This document shows, piece after piece, positions 1 to 7,898 of a stretch of DNA of 36,737 nucleotides. The stretch is from positions 1 through 36,737 of the forward strand of contig CALHZT010000283.1 of the NCBI GenBank assembly GCA_938040995.1, read 5' to 3'. The first letter of the stretch is position 1; each line of letters begins with the position of its first letter. The stretch is from an uncultured Pirellulaceae bacterium. GTDB lineage: Bacteria > Planctomycetota > Planctomycetia > Pirellulales > Pirellulaceae. The notes below the pieces were generated by a model. It searched no databases, was not told the DNA's origin, and saw only the letters and a program-made list of their open reading frames with translations. Made by a program: the position numbers and the translations under genes.

Positions 1-91
1 GCTATTCCTGCCCAAGCTCTTGCGACTCGCTCGCGCGTGAGATTCCCTCAGCATGGTTTACCCCAACCCAATCCGACGCGACGCAACGCAA

Positions 92-231
92 CCCAACCCG
101 ACGAGGCTGTGAGTTTTTGTTTGTAGTACCGCCTTTAGGCGGAAATGAACTGTCTCAAAGGCCAACGATTCCGGCTAAAGCCGGTACTACTAACGTAGCG
201 TTGAATAAAATCACAGCCTCGACGGGTTGGG
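92..231. repeat. Nested inverted-repeat element
   Basis: Two pairs of arms sit inside each other. The outer arms, 92-112 and 211-231, are complementary over 21 bases with one mismatch (CCCAACCCG..GAGGCTGTGA). The inner arms, 123-142 and 171-190, are complementary over 20 bases with two mismatches (GTAGTACCG..TTTAG..CGG). The whole 140-base unit can therefore fold as one long interrupted hairpin. The inner-arm end CGGTACTAC recurs at 4577-4585. No flanking target-site duplication was recognised, so a MITE-like origin is only a possibility. Confidence 0.7.
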
Positions 232-327
232 ATGCCAGTTTTTCATTGATTAGTGTATTGATTGGTTGCCTCAGAGGCCTGGTAGATTAGAGGTGCCCGC
301 TTGCGTGAGAATGCTTGCCGGGTTTTC

Positions 328-402
328 AACCGCGAATGAACGCCAATAAACGCGAATACAAATACTGGTTTCATTTGCATCCATTGGCGTTCATTCGCGG
401 TT
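328..402. repeat. 20-bp perfect inverted repeat (CGCGAATGAACGCCAAT type)
   Basis: Arms 328-347 and 383-402 are perfectly complementary over 20 bases, separated by 35 bases that contain a further partial copy (AAACGCGAAT, 348-357). Repeats built from GCGAATGAACGC words are, from general knowledge, frequent between genes in planctomycetes and related phyla. There is no T-run typical of an intrinsic terminator, so I call it a dispersed intergenic repeat. Confidence 0.65.
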
Positions 403-762
403 CTATTTCGTCTTTGCAATACTAAAAATTGACTTCGACCGAGGCTACATCCTTTCGCCTCTTCGAGGCCGACAGTTGTGTGACTTCAAGACTTGCTCCT
501 CGTGCAAACATGGGTGAACCATTGCGTGCCAAAATGTCGTTTGAGCAGTATTGGGCGATAGCCCGAGCCACCATGCCATGTCTCCCCGCTTTCCGGGCGA
601 CTACCGGGACAGCAGCCCGCCCGCCTTGTGGTCCCAGTTCAGCGAATAACGCCGACGTCACAACAACACGACTTGTTTGGCACGACATCAAACCGTACCT
701 TTCCATAGATTTCCATCCCGCACGCACGATCATCCTGAGTGATCCGAACCCACCGCCCTGCT

Positions 763-2358
763 ATGACCGAAATTGACCTGCAAGGCTCTGACATTACTGT
801 CGAGCACATCATCCGCAACGCACCGGTAGCTTTTCTTTACGAAGAAGCCATCAAGCATGAGCAGCAATCGACGATATCGGCTCAGGGCGCACTGATCGCC
901 TACTCGGGCACGAAGACCGGGCGTTCGCCAGCGGACAAGCGAGTCGTCGAGCATCCGGATTCGAAGGACGATGTCTGGTGGGGCCCGGTGAACATTCCGA
1001 TCGATGAAAAGGTGTTCAACATCAATCGGTCCCGCGCCATCGACTATCTGAATACGCGTGAAAAACTTTATTGCGTAGACGCGTTTGCAGGTTGGGACCC
1101 CAAGTACCGAATCAAGGTGCGCGTCATCTGTGCGCGACCGTATCACGCGCTGTTCATGCTCAACATGCTCATCCGTCCGAACGAAGAGGAATTGGCATCG
1201 TTCGGCGAACCGGATTGCACGATCTTCAATGCGGGTGCGTTTCCAGCCAATCGCCACACCGCCGGGATGACTTCCAAAACGAGCGTGGACCTTAGCCTCG
1301 AAAGCAAAGAAGTCGTCATTCTTGGCACCGAATACGCGGGGGAGATGAAGAAGGCCGTCTTTACTTTGATGAATTACCTGATGCCCAAGCAGGATGTGCT
1401 TTCGATGCACTGTTCCTCGACGGCTGACAAAGAGACAGGCCAGACTTCGATTCTGTTCGGGCTGTCTGGTACCGGGAAGACGACGCTGTCCGCAGACCCG
1501 AAGCGGTTGCTGATTGGTGATGACGAGCACTGCTGGTCGAGTGAAGGCGTCTTTAATATCGAAGGCGGCTGTTACGCCAAAATGGTCCACCTTACGCGGG
1601 AAGCCGAACCGCAGATTTTCGATGCGCTTCGCTTCGGAGCCGTCATGGAGAACGTCAAGTACAAGGACGCCAGTCGCCATGTCGATTTCGACAATACGGA
1701 CATCACACAGAACACGCGTGGGTCTTATCCGATCCAGTTCATTGAGAACGCGAAGATCCCCTGCGTCGGTGGACATCCAACGGATGTTGTTTTTTTGACT
1801 TGTGATGCATTTGGCGTCTTGCCGCCGGTCAGTCGGTTGACTCCCGAGCAAGCCGAGTACCACTTCATCAGTGGCTACACTGCCAAGATTGCCGGAACCG
1901 AGCAGGGCGTTGATGAACCCATGGCGACTTTCTCTCCCTGCTTTGGCGGCCCGTTCCTGATCATGCATCCTGCAAAATATGCAGAGCTGTTATCCACGAA
2001 GATCGACAAACACAATACGAACGTCTGGCTGGTAAACACAGGTTGGTCGGGAGGCCAGTACGGAACGGGCAGTCGAATCAAGTTGTCGTACACTCGCGCC
2101 ATTATTGATGCGATTCATGGCGGCGAGCTCGCATCCGCACCGGTCGCCAAAGACAACTTCTTCGGGCTGGATGTGGTAACGAAAGTCGATGCCGTACCCG
2201 ACGACGTGCTGAGCCCTCGAGCGACGTGGTCCGATACGTCGGCGTATGACAAAACGGCGAGCAAACTCTGCGGCTTGTTCAATGAAAACTTTGCGCAGTA
2301 CAAGGACGGCGTTCGAAAGGCAGTTGTTGACGCTGGCCCGCAAGCCATCAACGCGTAA
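763..2358 (+). CDS. pckA: Phosphoenolpyruvate carboxykinase (ATP)
   Basis: Converts oxaloacetate and ATP to phosphoenolpyruvate, ADP and CO2, the entry step of gluconeogenesis, in the cytoplasm. The 531-residue product has the usual length of the ATP-dependent family. The nucleotide-binding kinase loop GLSGTGKTT lies at about residues 233-241, followed by the metal/phosphate segment LIGDDEHCW; the N-terminal GRSPADKR segment and the later RGSYPIQF and GTGSRIKLSYTRAI segments are family hallmarks. I chose the ATG at 763; an in-frame GTG at 739 would add eight residues, and neither has a strong Shine-Dalgarno. The gene stands alone: the next gene begins about 240 bases downstream. A long antisense frame (730-1968) is a codon-usage shadow. 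Confidence 0.96.
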   Translation: MTEIDLQGSDITVEHIIRNAPVAFLYEEAIKHEQQSTISAQGALIAYSGTKTGRSPADKRVVEHPDSKDDVWWGPVNIPIDEKVFNINRSRAIDYLNTREKLYCVDAFAGWDPKYRIKVRVICARPYHALFMLNMLIRPNEEELASFGEPDCTIFNAGAFPANRHTAGMTSKTSVDLSLESKEVVILGTEYAGEMKKAVFTLMNYLMPKQDVLSMHCSSTADKETGQTSILFGLSGTGKTTLSADPKRLLIGDDEHCWSSEGVFNIEGGCYAKMVHLTREAEPQIFDALRFGAVMENVKYKDASRHVDFDNTDITQNTRGSYPIQFIENAKIPCVGGHPTDVVFLTCDAFGVLPPVSRLTPEQAEYHFISGYTAKIAGTEQGVDEPMATFSPCFGGPFLIMHPAKYAELLSTKIDKHNTNVWLVNTGWSGGQYGTGSRIKLSYTRAIIDAIHGGELASAPVAKDNFFGLDVVTKVDAVPDDVLSPRATWSDTSAYDKTASKLCGLFNENFAQYKDGVRKAVVDAGPQAINA

Positions 2359-2600
2359 ATACGTTCCGTCAAAGCAGCGGCGATCGCCTTCGTCACCACC
2401 ACGCACTTCCAGCTACCGCCTTTGCCATCAGCGTTTTAGCCAGGGCAGGCTTGCCTGACATTCCATTCTTTCGCGGCGTGATTCCAACGCCCATGCCACT
2501 CTACTCATGTGGCGTGCGATACCGTTTTGGAAATCGCATCTCAATGACGCCAAATCTCCGTTACAATGGGGCATGCTGGCACGGGACACGGGAGAGTCAA

Positions 2601-4211
2601 ATGAGCTTGGTGAAGCGGTCTATTTTCATTGCATTGACAGTCGTACTTGCGGCGACTCCCTGCGTGTACGGCCAGACAGTGACGACGGTTCTGGACAACG
2701 GACCATCCAACAATCGCATTGATTTAGTGTTCGTTGGTGATGGCTACCAGGAATCAGAAATCGACTCGACCTACGACGGTCACGTTCAGGATGAGATCGA
2801 CTACCTGTTCAACGGTGCATTCCGGAATCCGTTTCCTCGTTACCAGAATTTCTTCAACGCGCATCGCGTTAACGTAATCAGTAACGAGTCCGGCGCGGAT
2901 CAACCGCCGAACGATATCTTCAGGGATACGGCGCTTGATGCGTCCTACTGGTGGGGCGGCAATGTGGAGCGTTGCCTCTATCTGAATACCGCGAAAGCAA
3001 ACCAGGCCGTGTCGACGGCGCTTGCGGGATCGTCGATTGATGTCGATGCAAGGCTGGGCCTCGTGAACGATGACAAGTACGGTGGCTGCGGAGGCAGCTG
3101 GGCGGTTTACGCAGCCGGCAACAATGCTGCAACCGATATCGGCGTTCATGAATTGGGCCACTCGTTTGGCAACCTCGCCGATGAGTACTGGACGAACGGA
3201 ACAACTTACACGGGTAGCGAACCCGGTGCGGTAAATCTCACGAGCAATCCGTCGACCGGGAAGTGGGACCGATGGGTCGGTTACAACGACCCCGAGACTC
3301 CGATTGGCACCATCGGATATTACGAAGGCGGCGGCTACAACCAACTGGGGATTTTTCGCCCGTCCATCAACTCGGAAATGCGTTCACTCAACCGCCCCTT
3401 TGACGCAATCAGTCGTGAGCAATTTATTTCGAAATTTTATGCCGAAGTCGATCCGCTCGACGGTTATCTGAACAATCAATTCGATCTCGACAATCCGGAA
3501 ACGGTGTGGGTCGACACAGTCGATCCGGAAGTGATCAACGTCGAGTGGTTCGTGAACGGCGCTTCGATTGGCAACCATGGTGAGTCGCTGGATATTGAAT
3601 CACTAAATCTCTCGCCGGGGCAACACACGATTGCGGCAAGAGCTTACGATGCGATTCTCGACCACTCATTTACTGGCGACAACCTCGACTGGTGGCGCCG
3701 TGAGGACACATCGGCACTACAGCAATCCGTCGAATGGGACGTCGACATCAGCTACACCGGCGACTTTAACAACGATGGCAGCTACACCTGTTTTGACATC
3801 AACAGCCTTCTCCTTCAGATTGTGATCCAGGCCGATCTCACCTTTGACATGAATGATGACGGCTTGCTCAACGAAGCCGACATCGATACGTGGCTTGCCA
3901 TTGCCGGTGCTCGCGAACTGGCGTCAGGAAATCCGTTTCTCCGCGGCGATGCGAACCTGGACGGAAGCGTTGACGCATCGGACTTCAATATCTGGAATGA
4001 GTCGAAGTTCACTCAAAGTCCGAACTGGTGCTCAGGCAACTTTAATGCCGACCTTGCCGTCGACGGTAGTGACTTTAACCTGTGGAACAGCAACAAATTT
4101 TCAAATTCCGACAATCATGAATCCAGTCTGACCGCCGTTCCCGAGCCGGACAGCCTGCTTCTCGTTATTGCCGCCGGGCTGGCGTTGTTGAGTGCAACGC
4201 GGCGGCGATAA
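2601..4211 (+). CDS. Secreted M64-type metallopeptidase with dockerin-like modules and PEP-CTERM
   Basis: Start at ATG 2601 is supported by GGAGAG at 2591-2596; the open frame extends upstream to 2451 but that part is not needed. Residues 1-24 look like a signal peptide. The zinc site HELGHSFGNLADEY begins at H183 and matches the M64 (IgA-peptidase-like) HExGHSFxxLADEY pattern, preceded by the DLVFVGDGY segment typical of that family. From about residue 387 come four calcium-loop modules: two EF-hand-like units with DxNxDG loops, then two units with DFNIWNESKF (from 461) and DFNLWNSNKF (from 491). The tail VPEP...RRR at 513-536 with a hydrophobic stretch is a PEP-CTERM sorting signal. Predicted to be exported and sorted at the cell surface. 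Substrate is unknown; function as an active protease is inferred from the intact zinc motif. Confidence 0.88.
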   Translation: MSLVKRSIFIALTVVLAATPCVYGQTVTTVLDNGPSNNRIDLVFVGDGYQESEIDSTYDGHVQDEIDYLFNGAFRNPFPRYQNFFNAHRVNVISNESGADQPPNDIFRDTALDASYWWGGNVERCLYLNTAKANQAVSTALAGSSIDVDARLGLVNDDKYGGCGGSWAVYAAGNNAATDIGVHELGHSFGNLADEYWTNGTTYTGSEPGAVNLTSNPSTGKWDRWVGYNDPETPIGTIGYYEGGGYNQLGIFRPSINSEMRSLNRPFDAISREQFISKFYAEVDPLDGYLNNQFDLDNPETVWVDTVDPEVINVEWFVNGASIGNHGESLDIESLNLSPGQHTIAARAYDAILDHSFTGDNLDWWRREDTSALQQSVEWDVDISYTGDFNNDGSYTCFDINSLLLQIVIQADLTFDMNDDGLLNEADIDTWLAIAGARELASGNPFLRGDANLDGSVDASDFNIWNESKFTQSPNWCSGNFNADLAVDGSDFNLWNSNKFSNSDNHESSLTAVPEPDSLLLVIAAGLALLSATRRR

Positions 4212-4666
4212 CTGCTGCGTATCTAGCTGGCCACCAGCCGTCAGTGATTAGCGAACACCCGGCGAGCCTCCGTGTGCTGCCAGTGATTAGCGAACACCTG
4301 GCGAGCCGGCTGCGTGAGCTGCCGGGTGTGTGCGTGAGTGAGCGTCGCGGCCAGATAGTGGTTGGAACACCTTGGCGTGTCACGATTGAGACCGGTGGTT
4401 GTTCTTGCATGGTCCGTGATTTGAGCCTGAACATGAAAGCTGCCGGCTGGTAGTGCCAAAAAAACCGGCGATTAGATTCATAGCGCCTCGAGCACCCGGC
4501 AGCTCACGCAGCCGGCTCGCCTCCGTGTGCCGTCAATGATTAGCGAACACCCGGCTCGCCTCCGTGTGCTGCCGGGCGGTACTACAAACCGAACCTCGCC
4601 CTTCTGATTTGTTCCCTGTAGAATCTCGGCATTCGTTCGCATCTCCCACGGAATTCAGGGAAACCC
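4212..4666. repeat. Intergenic cluster of direct and inverted repeats
   Basis: This 455-base gap holds no credible gene. A unit GTGATTAGCGAACACC-GGC begins near 4242, recurs near 4281 and again near 4533 (as ATGATTAGCGAACACCC), each followed by variants of CTCCGTGTGCTGCC or CGGCTGCGTGAGCTGCC. Separately, 4300-4328 and 4493-4521 are perfectly complementary over 29 bases (GGCGAGCCGGCTGCGTGAGC...). The end carries CGGTACTAC at 4577-4585, also found in the element at 92-231. The frames over these repeats encode low-complexity peptides and are not called. Confidence 0.7.
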
Positions 4667-5401
4667 ATGCCAAAATTTGCCGTCATCATTCCAGCCGCCG
4701 GCAGTAGCAGCCGGTTCGGCGACAAGAACTACAAGAAGACCTTCATTCAGCTGGACAACAAAGCCGTCTGGCTGCACTCGGCCGAGCGGTTCATGGACCG
4801 CAAGGACGTCGTGCAAACGCTGATCGTCATCGCCGCGGAAGATCAGGAATATTTTAAAATGAAGTTCGGCGCCACCGCCGCAATCCTTGGTGCCGAAGTC
4901 GTCATTGGAGGGAAGGAACGTTCGGACAGCGTTCAAAACGCGCTTGAAAAAGTCAATGCAGAAGCCGACTATATCGCGATCCATGACGCGGCGAGGCCAT
5001 GCATCGCGGACGCGTGGATCAGTGAAGTATTTTCCGCCGCGGAGAAATCTGGTGCCGCAATCCTTGCGACTCAAGTCACCGGAACGTTAAAACGATCCTC
5101 GGGTGGAAAGACTATTGATGAAACCGCTTCACGCGAAGGTTTGTGGGAGGCGCAAACGCCACAAGTTTTCCGTCGCGACTTGCTGGAAAAAGCGTATGCG
5201 GAACGAGCCGGATTTAGTGCGACCGATGACGCACAGTTGATGGAGCGAGCGGGACATCCAGTGTCGATCGTACGCGGCTCATCGCTGAATCTGAAGATTA
5301 CCCGCCGAGACGATCTGAAACTCGCATCGTGTGCGCTTCGCAAGTTGCCGCGAGCCAAAAAAACAGGCGGCGGCAATCCGCTGGACGAGATGTTGGGATA
5401 G
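4667..5401 (+). CDS. ispD: 2-C-methyl-D-erythritol 4-phosphate cytidylyltransferase
   Basis: Transfers CMP from CTP to methylerythritol phosphate, the third step of the non-mevalonate isoprenoid pathway, in the cytoplasm. The 244-residue protein starts with the nucleotidyltransferase signature IIPAAGSSSRFG, followed by a lysine-rich segment (NYKKTF) where the family usually has a KQ/K motif, then the VIGGKERSDSVQNAL segment and IAIHDAARPCI, both diagnostic for IspD, and a C-terminal DDAQLMERAG and LNLKITRRDDL pair that is also canonical. The ATG at 4667 is preceded by CAGGGAAACCC, a modest Shine-Dalgarno. No other pathway genes are nearby. The gene is followed directly by heptanucleotide repeats. 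Confidence 0.95.
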   Translation: MPKFAVIIPAAGSSSRFGDKNYKKTFIQLDNKAVWLHSAERFMDRKDVVQTLIVIAAEDQEYFKMKFGATAAILGAEVVIGGKERSDSVQNALEKVNAEADYIAIHDAARPCIADAWISEVFSAAEKSGAAILATQVTGTLKRSSGGKTIDETASREGLWEAQTPQVFRRDLLEKAYAERAGFSATDDAQLMERAGHPVSIVRGSSLNLKITRRDDLKLASCALRKLPRAKKTGGGNPLDEMLG

Positions 5402-5402
5402 C

Positions 5403-5451
5403 GAGTGTCGAGTGTCGAGTGTCGAGTTGCGAGTTGCGAGTTGCGAGTTCT
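5403..5451. repeat. Heptanucleotide array 1 (GAGTGTC / GAGTTGC)
   Basis: Begins two bases after the ispD stop codon. Three copies of GAGTGTC (5403-5423) are followed by three of GAGTTGC (5424-5444) and a degenerate unit. The same words occur reverse-complemented in array 3 (5590-5659), so arrays 1 and 3 can pair as the arms of a long hairpin with array 2 in the loop. Confidence 0.9.
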
Positions 5452-5455
5452 GAAG

Positions 5456-5539
5456 TCTCAAATCTCAAATCTCAAATCTCAAATCTCAAATCTCAAATCT
5501 GAAATCTGAAATCTGAAATCTGAAATCTGAAATCTGAAA
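5456..5539. repeat. Heptanucleotide array 2 (TCTCAAA x6, TCTGAAA x6)
   Basis: Six perfect copies of TCTCAAA (5456-5497) followed without a break by six perfect copies of TCTGAAA (5498-5539). The block structure, with one base switched half way, suggests expansion of two variant founders by slippage. The 7-base unit would shift reading frame with each copy, so it is not coding. Confidence 0.95.
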
Positions 5540-5589
5540 TTTTGACTGAATACCTACAAACCAAACGCGGTTTGAACATCCCGTTGGTA

Positions 5590-5659
5590 CTCGTCACTCG
5601 TCACTCGACACTCGACACTCGTCACTCACAACTCGTCACTCACAACTCGTCACTCGCAA
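5590..5659. repeat. Heptanucleotide array 3 (CTCGTCA / CTCGACA / CTCACAA)
   Basis: Ten consecutive seven-base units: CTCGTCA x2, CTCGACA x2, CTCGTCA, CTCACAA, CTCGTCA, CTCACAA, CTCGTCA, CTCGCAA. The units are reverse complements or near-complements of array 1. The array runs across the stop codon of the SET-domain gene on the minus strand (5640-5642), so the last six or so residues of that protein are written in repeat DNA. Confidence 0.92.
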
Positions 5660-6125
5660 CTGGAAGCGAAGCTTCCCGAAGTAAGTCCAATTCGCTTTCA
5701 TCAACAACCCAACCGCGGCACGTTGCTGCCCGACACTTGCAAGGGATCGCACACGAAGCGGGCCAGCGATAGTCGATGGTCAACTCTTCCTCTGGCACAA
5801 TCGGTCGAAGTGCGGCCAGGAACAGGCCCGCATGCGCTGGCTGATCCTCAAACGCAGGCGTTTCGATCCACGCAAAATCGCAGTTCGGATCACAACTGTG
5901 ATTTACATACCGAAATGGCTCATAGGGTTCCAGTTGATAACCCTCGAGAGCTTCGAAAGTGCAATCCGTTCCTTCGTAAGGATCCTTGAATAGCTCGCCG
6001 GTAATCTCACCGATCACTGCCATCGCGGGGTAGGGACGTACCGCGTGCACACCCTTGCCAACTTCTCCAATGAGGACATTTACGTACTCGGGGAGATGAG
6101 CATCAGAACTGATATTAAACAGCAT
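5640..6125 (-). CDS. SET-domain protein (putative protein lysine methyltransferase)
   Basis: A 161-residue protein with a near-minimal SET domain. The GEVGKGVHAVRP segment (about 20-31) matches the N-terminal G-x-G strand, RYVNHSCDPN (72-81) is the S-adenosylmethionine/catalytic pseudoknot motif, and EELTIDYRW (about 113-121) supplies the second half with Tyr119. A post-SET-like cysteine cluster CKCRAATC follows (C129, C131, C136). SET enzymes methylate lysine; the bacterial target here is unknown. I chose the ATG at 6125: the frame is open to 6287, but the extension runs into a hairpin and has no homology signal. The stop lies inside a heptanucleotide array, so the C-terminal tail may vary between strains. 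Confidence 0.82.
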   Translation of the reverse strand: MLFNISSDAHLPEYVNVLIGEVGKGVHAVRPYPAMAVIGEITGELFKDPYEGTDCTFEALEGYQLEPYEPFRYVNHSCDPNCDFAWIETPAFEDQPAHAGLFLAALRPIVPEEELTIDYRWPASCAIPCKCRAATCRGWVVDESELDLLREASLPVASDEL

Positions 6126-6271
6126 GAACGTGGATCTCGACGCAGACCTGGAGTTTCCGGAAAGAGGGCAAGAACGCAATTGGCGATTGGTAGATTGCCC
6201 CTGCACAGGCTTCGCATCATACCGCATTGCCGAAAGAAGCTGGCAAGGCCTCTTGGCCCAGCCCAGCGAAA

Positions 6272-6295
6272 CGGGCCCGACAAACAACCGGCCCG
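6272..6295 (-). terminator. Possible terminator after the helical-repeat gene
   Basis: CGGGCC (6272-6277) and GGCCCG (6290-6295) form a GC-rich six-base stem with a 12-base loop just downstream of the minus-strand gene ending at 6307. On the minus strand it is followed only by TTTCG, so it is a weak intrinsic terminator at best. Confidence 0.35.
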
Positions 6296-6306
6296 ATAAT
6301 AATTCG

Positions 6307-7620
6307 TTAGCCTGCAGCCGCAGGTTCTGCAGCGGGAGCCGCCGGGGCGTCCAAATCGCCGCTTACGCTGTCAGCAAGTGACTGAGCTTCTTCGCGAATG
6401 GCGACTCCCAGGCCACGCAAGTCAGAATCAACATCCTGAAGATGCTCGACAAGTGCGTTGACATCTTCGACCATCGACTCGGCAACTGCCGGGCCTTCAG
6501 CGATCGACATGATGCCTTTTCCGGCAGGTGCATTTCCTTCGCCAAGAGCGAACAGGACCTGGTTCAGCTTGCGGAACAACCGGCGTCTGGCCGGCAACGT
6601 CGTCGGATCCTGAAACTCGTCTTCTTCGTCACCCCCGAACTCGCCTCTTCCGTAGCCACCACCACCGCGGAACTCCACCCCTCGACCGCCACTCTGACTG
6701 AGCTTCTCCACGATCATCGCGACTTCTTCCTGGGAGCAATTTGCGGCAAGCTGGCCGAGAGCTGCACCCAGCTTTTTGGCGGAGATCGACGCCTTACTCA
6801 AATCCATCCGACCAAGCGCCTCGGCACAGGCGCAACGAAGTCCAGTCGACTCTTCTTCGGACAGCATCGCGTTGTACAACGCCTTGGCGACGACGCCGTT
6901 GGGGCCGGCATCTCCGGCTCGGCCAAGCACGTCCGCGGCACGGCGGCGCATCCAGTTGTTAACATCTTCGGTATTCTTTTTTGTCGGAGTCGTCTGCTGA
7001 AATATCTTTAGCACCGCGCCGGCAAGCTTCGTACGATCAGCCGGTGAAAGCGGGCTGGGTGAATCGGGATGCGTGCCAAGTTCCGCGTGTCGCATCAGTC
7101 CGATCAGGCATGCCATGCGGACTTCGTCCGGAGCCTTCGGGCTAAGGTAAACAATCATCCGGTCGAAAACGCTCTTCAGTGGCACCGGTGGTTTTCCATT
7201 GACGGATTCGACCTTGTTCAGGTCACCGGCAATCAGCAATGCATTGAATCGAGCCATCGGGTGATAGCTGGAGCTCCTGGCGATTGTCAGCGTGGTGGAC
7301 GACAGGATCTCGACAGCTTTCTTGCGAACGGCTTCTGACTTGGCGGAGGAAAGGCTTTTCTTGAGAGCGACGCGTCGCGCTCCAAACTCGCTCCCCTGCG
7401 AAAGATCCGTCAGACTGAAACAAATATAGTTGCGAAAGTAATCCGTCAGAATCTGCTCATCCGCATCCGCCTTGCCGCTGAGCATTCGCTTCACGTTTCC
7501 GTTAAGCGACCTGATATTACCTTTGACGCCGGGAAGCTTCTTGTATCTCTTTTGGGCGTGGACCATCGATGTCGTCAATAACATGCAGAGGACGACGAGG
7601 ACAGGAATGCTTCGCTTCAT
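6307..7620 (-). CDS. Secreted helical-repeat (HEAT-like) protein of unknown function
   Basis: A 437-residue protein with a clear signal peptide (residues 1-22, cleavage near VHA/Q). The body is rich in helix-forming segments with regularly placed Ala/Leu/Arg, for example RRRAADVLGRAGDAG and RCACAEALGRMDLSK, which resemble HEAT/armadillo repeats. Around residues 308-335 there is a glycine-rich then acidic linker (GGGGYGRGEFGGDEEDEF) and the protein ends in an Ala/Pro-rich tail. No catalytic motif is visible; I expect a periplasmic or surface scaffold. The ATG at 7620 has no obvious Shine-Dalgarno; it overlaps by ATGA the end of a doubtful 93-codon frame. Confidence 0.75.
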   Translation of the reverse strand: MKRSIPVLVVLCMLLTTSMVHAQKRYKKLPGVKGNIRSLNGNVKRMLSGKADADEQILTDYFRNYICFSLTDLSQGSEFGARRVALKKSLSSAKSEAVRKKAVEILSSTTLTIARSSSYHPMARFNALLIAGDLNKVESVNGKPPVPLKSVFDRMIVYLSPKAPDEVRMACLIGLMRHAELGTHPDSPSPLSPADRTKLAGAVLKIFQQTTPTKKNTEDVNNWMRRRAADVLGRAGDAGPNGVVAKALYNAMLSEEESTGLRCACAEALGRMDLSKASISAKKLGAALGQLAANCSQEEVAMIVEKLSQSGGRGVEFRGGGGYGRGEFGGDEEDEFQDPTTLPARRRLFRKLNQVLFALGEGNAPAGKGIMSIAEGPAVAESMVEDVNALVEHLQDVDSDLRGLGVAIREEAQSLADSVSGDLDAPAAPAAEPAAAG

Positions 7621-7898
7621 GGCACAGCTTTTAATTGATGAACTGATGGTGGGTTGGCAGAATGCCGGCTGGCTTCTGTCGCGACGCGACGAGCCGTGAA
7701 ATATACCTGCTTCCGTACAATTCCAAAGTACTCAGCATGGCGGAATTGTGTCAATAATTCGCAGGATTTGCGGGTTGAAACACTACCATTCGTAGGGAAA
7801 GTCGCGATCTTGCACGTCTGGGGACCGTCGCGATACGGCATTTGATCGGCCCGCATGAAGACGGTGCCAGATCGGACCTGCAAACGACCTTGCGGCAT
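7617..7898 (-). CDS. Doubtful 93-codon frame linked by stop/start overlaps
   Basis: The frame starts with an ATG that overlaps the stop of the upstream coiled-coil gene (TAATG at 7896-7900) and ends with a TGA that overlaps the ATG of the helical-repeat gene (ATGA at 7617-7620). Such overlaps are typical of translationally coupled genes. Against it, the predicted peptide has no recognisable fold, hydrophobic core pattern or motif, and has a composition like that of translated intergenic DNA. If it is not a gene, 7621-7897 is simply the leader of the helical-repeat gene. Confidence 0.18.
   Translation of the reverse strand: MPQGRLQVRSGTVFMRADQMPYRDGPQTCKIATFPTNGSVSTRKSCELLTQFRHAEYFGIVRKQVYFTARRVATEASRHSANPPSVHQLKAVP

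Larger units (their letters stand above)
1..762. other. Repeat-rich stretch without a convincing gene upstream of pckA
   Basis: No protein-coding frame here is convincing. The first 410 bases hold two separate inverted-repeat structures, listed individually. From about 422 to 738 both strands stay open for about 100 codons, but the plus frame needs a TTG start, the minus frame has no recognisable motif, and neither has a clear Shine-Dalgarno. I read 410-762 as the leader and promoter region of pckA, without being able to point to a promoter. Confidence 0.5.

Noticed and set aside
422-776. Roughly 100-codon frames on both strands upstream of pckA
   Set aside because: No recognisable motif, weak starts (TTG on the plus strand), and the frames overlap each other; more likely leader sequence.
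730-1968. 412-codon open frame antisense to pckA
   Set aside because: It lies entirely opposite an unmistakable PEP carboxykinase and has no motif of its own; long antisense frames are common in GC-biased genes.
2379-2388. GGCGATCGCC palindrome after pckA, considered as a terminator
   Set aside because: Ten-base palindrome without loop or T-run; it resembles a common short palindromic word and is too small to support termination.
4165-4459. Small frames on both strands across the 4.2-4.5 kb repeats
   Set aside because: They are translations of the direct repeats (the peptide ISEHPAS/ISEHLAS simply copies the DNA unit).
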